A DNA stretch of 64,000 nucleotides from Rhodospirillales bacterium (lineage in GTDB: Bacteria > Pseudomonadota > Alphaproteobacteria > Acetobacterales > Acetobacteraceae). This document shows positions 62,847-64,000 of the stretch, piece after piece (positions within the stretch are counted from its first letter, which is position 1; each line of letters opens with the position of its first letter). The notes under the pieces were generated by a model. It saw nothing but the letters and a program-made list of their open reading frames with translations. It did no database searches and was not told the DNA's origin. Position numbers and translations under genes: made by a program. Location: positions 1 to 64,000 of the forward strand of contig JANYDF010000113.1 in assembly GCA_025359905.1 (NCBI GenBank), read 5' to 3'.

Positions 62847-63353
62847 TCAGCGAATGTCGATTGATGACACCTGCCAAACCGACCGCGTGTACGTGCTTTC
62901 GATGCGCAGTTCAGGCTCACGGTCCATCGGGTAAATGACCCACAACGGCCCCTGCTCGCGCACCGACATCAGGGCCCCGTCGTGCCGGGTGGCCAAGATC
63001 ACGGCGTGCTGGCGGAAATCGGCAACCGGCACGTCGGCGCTATAGTCGTTCAACGCGGCAACCCGCATCACCGACCCGCTGGCGCCGACCGCTTCCAGGA
63101 CAGCCGAGCCGAGCGGACCGGTAAACACGGTCTTGCCCTTGGTCCACGGCGTCTCGCCCTCAAAGCGGCCCTGCGGCAATGCATCGAGCATCGCGAGGTC
63201 GAAGCGGGCGCCATCCTCGGAATTTGTCTGGCTGACCTTGCCGCGTACCGTCAGCAACACCTTGCCTGTGGGCGGCGCCAGCGTGGCAGCACGCGCGATG
63301 CCAGCGGTCCACAAAACTGAACAGATACCAAGCAGAGTTCGGCGTTGCAGCAT
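62847..63353 (-). CDS. Small exported molybdopterin-dependent oxidoreductase-domain protein
   Basis: A 168-residue protein with an N-terminal signal (LLGICSVLWTAGIARA, cleavage near 22) followed by a shortened SUOX/oxidoreductase-molybdopterin-binding fold (KVSQTNSEDGARFDLAMLDALPQ; WVIYPMDREPEL). It is far shorter than catalytic sulfite oxidase family members, and the cofactor-ligating Cys is not apparent, so activity is uncertain. AGGAGGAG lies 7 bp upstream of ATG 63353, fixing the start. Confidence 0.78.
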   Translation of the reverse strand: MLQRRTLLGICSVLWTAGIARAATLAPPTGKVLLTVRGKVSQTNSEDGARFDLAMLDALPQGRFEGETPWTKGKTVFTGPLGSAVLEAVGASGSVMRVAALNDYSADVPVADFRQHAVILATRHDGALMSVREQGPLWVIYPMDREPELRIESTYTRSVWQVSSIDIR

Positions 63354-63467
63354 GACACGGCTCCTCCTAAGCAGACCGGAATTACATACCGCAACTGTGC
63401 CGTGGAATTCACCCTGCGGCGAAGAAATTCGTGATCAAATCGTTTAGCGCAATTCTTCCGATTTAGC

Positions 63468-64000
63468 TCATACACCTGCAAGCGCCACGTTAGCCGGTGC
63501 GCTGCGCACATCGACAGCGGGTGCCGGGCGACCGAGCAGGAAACCCTGCACCTGCCGGCAGCCTTGTTCGCGCAAATGCGCGAGTTGTTCTTCCGTCTCC
63601 ACGCCCTCGGCGATGACGTCCAAATTGAGGCTGCGGCCGAGCGCCAGCACCATGCGCACGATGGCATCCGCCCCGGCATCCTTGCCTAGCGCCTGCACGA
63701 ACGACTTATCGATCTTCAGGACGTCGAACGGGAAACGGCGCAAGTAGCTCAGGCTGGAATAGCCGGTCCCGAAATCGTCAAGTGCGATCCGCATCCCGTG
63801 CTGCTTCAGCGCCCCCAGAATGTCGAGCGCCCGCGCTGCATCGTCGATCAGCACGCCCTCGGTCACCTCCAGTTCGAGCCGTTGCGAGTTCAGTCCAGCC
63901 CGGCGCACCGTTGCCAGCACGGCATCAGGCAAGTCGCGCTGGCGGAATTGCACTGGCGACAAATTGACCGCCACGCGCAGGGGTTGCTTCCATCCCGCCG
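63468..64000 (-). CDS. EAL-domain protein, 3' part (gene continues beyond the window)
   Basis: The visible C-terminal 176 residues carry an EAL cyclic-di-GMP phosphodiesterase domain: [50 protein letters not shown] and [12 protein letters not shown]. Catalytic Glu, DDFG and the late E of GVETEEQ are intact, suggesting active hydrolysis of c-di-GMP to pGpG. The upstream frame remains open to the window edge (LRVAVNLSP continues into ...WKQP), so the N-terminus, perhaps a GGDEF or sensor domain, is outside. Confidence 0.93.
   Translation of the reverse strand, partial: AGWKQPLRVAVNLSPVQFRQRDLPDAVLATVRRAGLNSQRLELEVTEGVLIDDAARALDILGALKQHGMRIALDDFGTGYSSLSYLRRFPFDVLKIDKSFVQALGKDAGADAIVRMVLALGRSLNLDVIAEGVETEEQLAHLREQGCRQVQGFLLGRPAPAVDVRSAPANVALAGV

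Overview
The window is a gene-dense, GC-rich bacterial chromosome segment. I infer an alphaproteobacterium, probably Rhodospirillales/Acetobacteraceae-like. The markers are the ChvG/ChvI - HprK - RapZ - EIIA(Man) - HPr - EI cluster, the Hsp20 + DUF1150 pair, the lptC-lptA-lptB-rpoN-hpf string, and many ATGA/TGATG gene overlaps. No gap between genes exceeds 300 bp; the longest (about 190-205 bp) flank the tRNA-Lys gene and the ridA/solute-binding-protein divergence. I see no rRNA, CRISPR array, insertion sequence, integrase or replication origin.

Layout. 125-3691: pqiABC, an intermembrane lipid-transport operon. 3701-6617 (-): ridA, DUF1028, fatty acid desaturase, TIM-barrel protein, divergent from a four-gene polyamine/opine-type ABC importer (6807-11023). 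11020-14297 (-): gnd, rpiA, an unusual SDR and a LysR regulator. 14410-15189: creatininase-family amidohydrolase. 15186-21849 (-): chvI, chvG, hprK, rapZ, EIIA(Man), HPr, EI, a regulatory, sugar-transport-free PTS tied to a two-component system. 21938-22708: PNPOx/DUF2470 protein.

22729-27045 (-) is the most unusual region. It is a compositionally different four-gene block: a coiled-coil protein of unknown function, a BrxD/DUF2791-like protein with degenerate Walker motifs, an intact BrxD-like ATPase and a SNF2 helicase. I read it as a candidate phage-defence or DNA-processing system. It lies just downstream of polA (27224-29998).

30027-32334: zf-CHCC protein, alpha/beta hydrolase lipoprotein, tRNA-Arg(CCG), HD-domain protein, tRNA-Lys(CTT). 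32541-38928: livHMGF and a separate substrate-binding protein, with a cupin and a beta-hydroxyacid dehydrogenase between them. 38996-41823: flavin reductase, DMT and MFS transporters. 41888-49263: glycogen-debranching-type glycosidase, E1-like adenylyltransferase with a DsrE protein, SH3 protein, a split nitrile-hydratase-beta-like pair, an FMN hydroxyacid oxidase and an amidohydrolase. 49289-51508 (-): def, fmt, crp-family regulator. 51676-52468: hsp20 and DUF1150. 52560-58417 (-): kdsD, lptC, lptA, lptB, rpoN, hpf, linking KDO/LPS export to sigma-54 and ribosome hibernation. 58561-62723 (-): two overlapping hybrid histidine kinase genes. 62847-63353: molybdopterin-domain protein. 63468-64000: 3' part of an EAL-domain gene that runs off the window.
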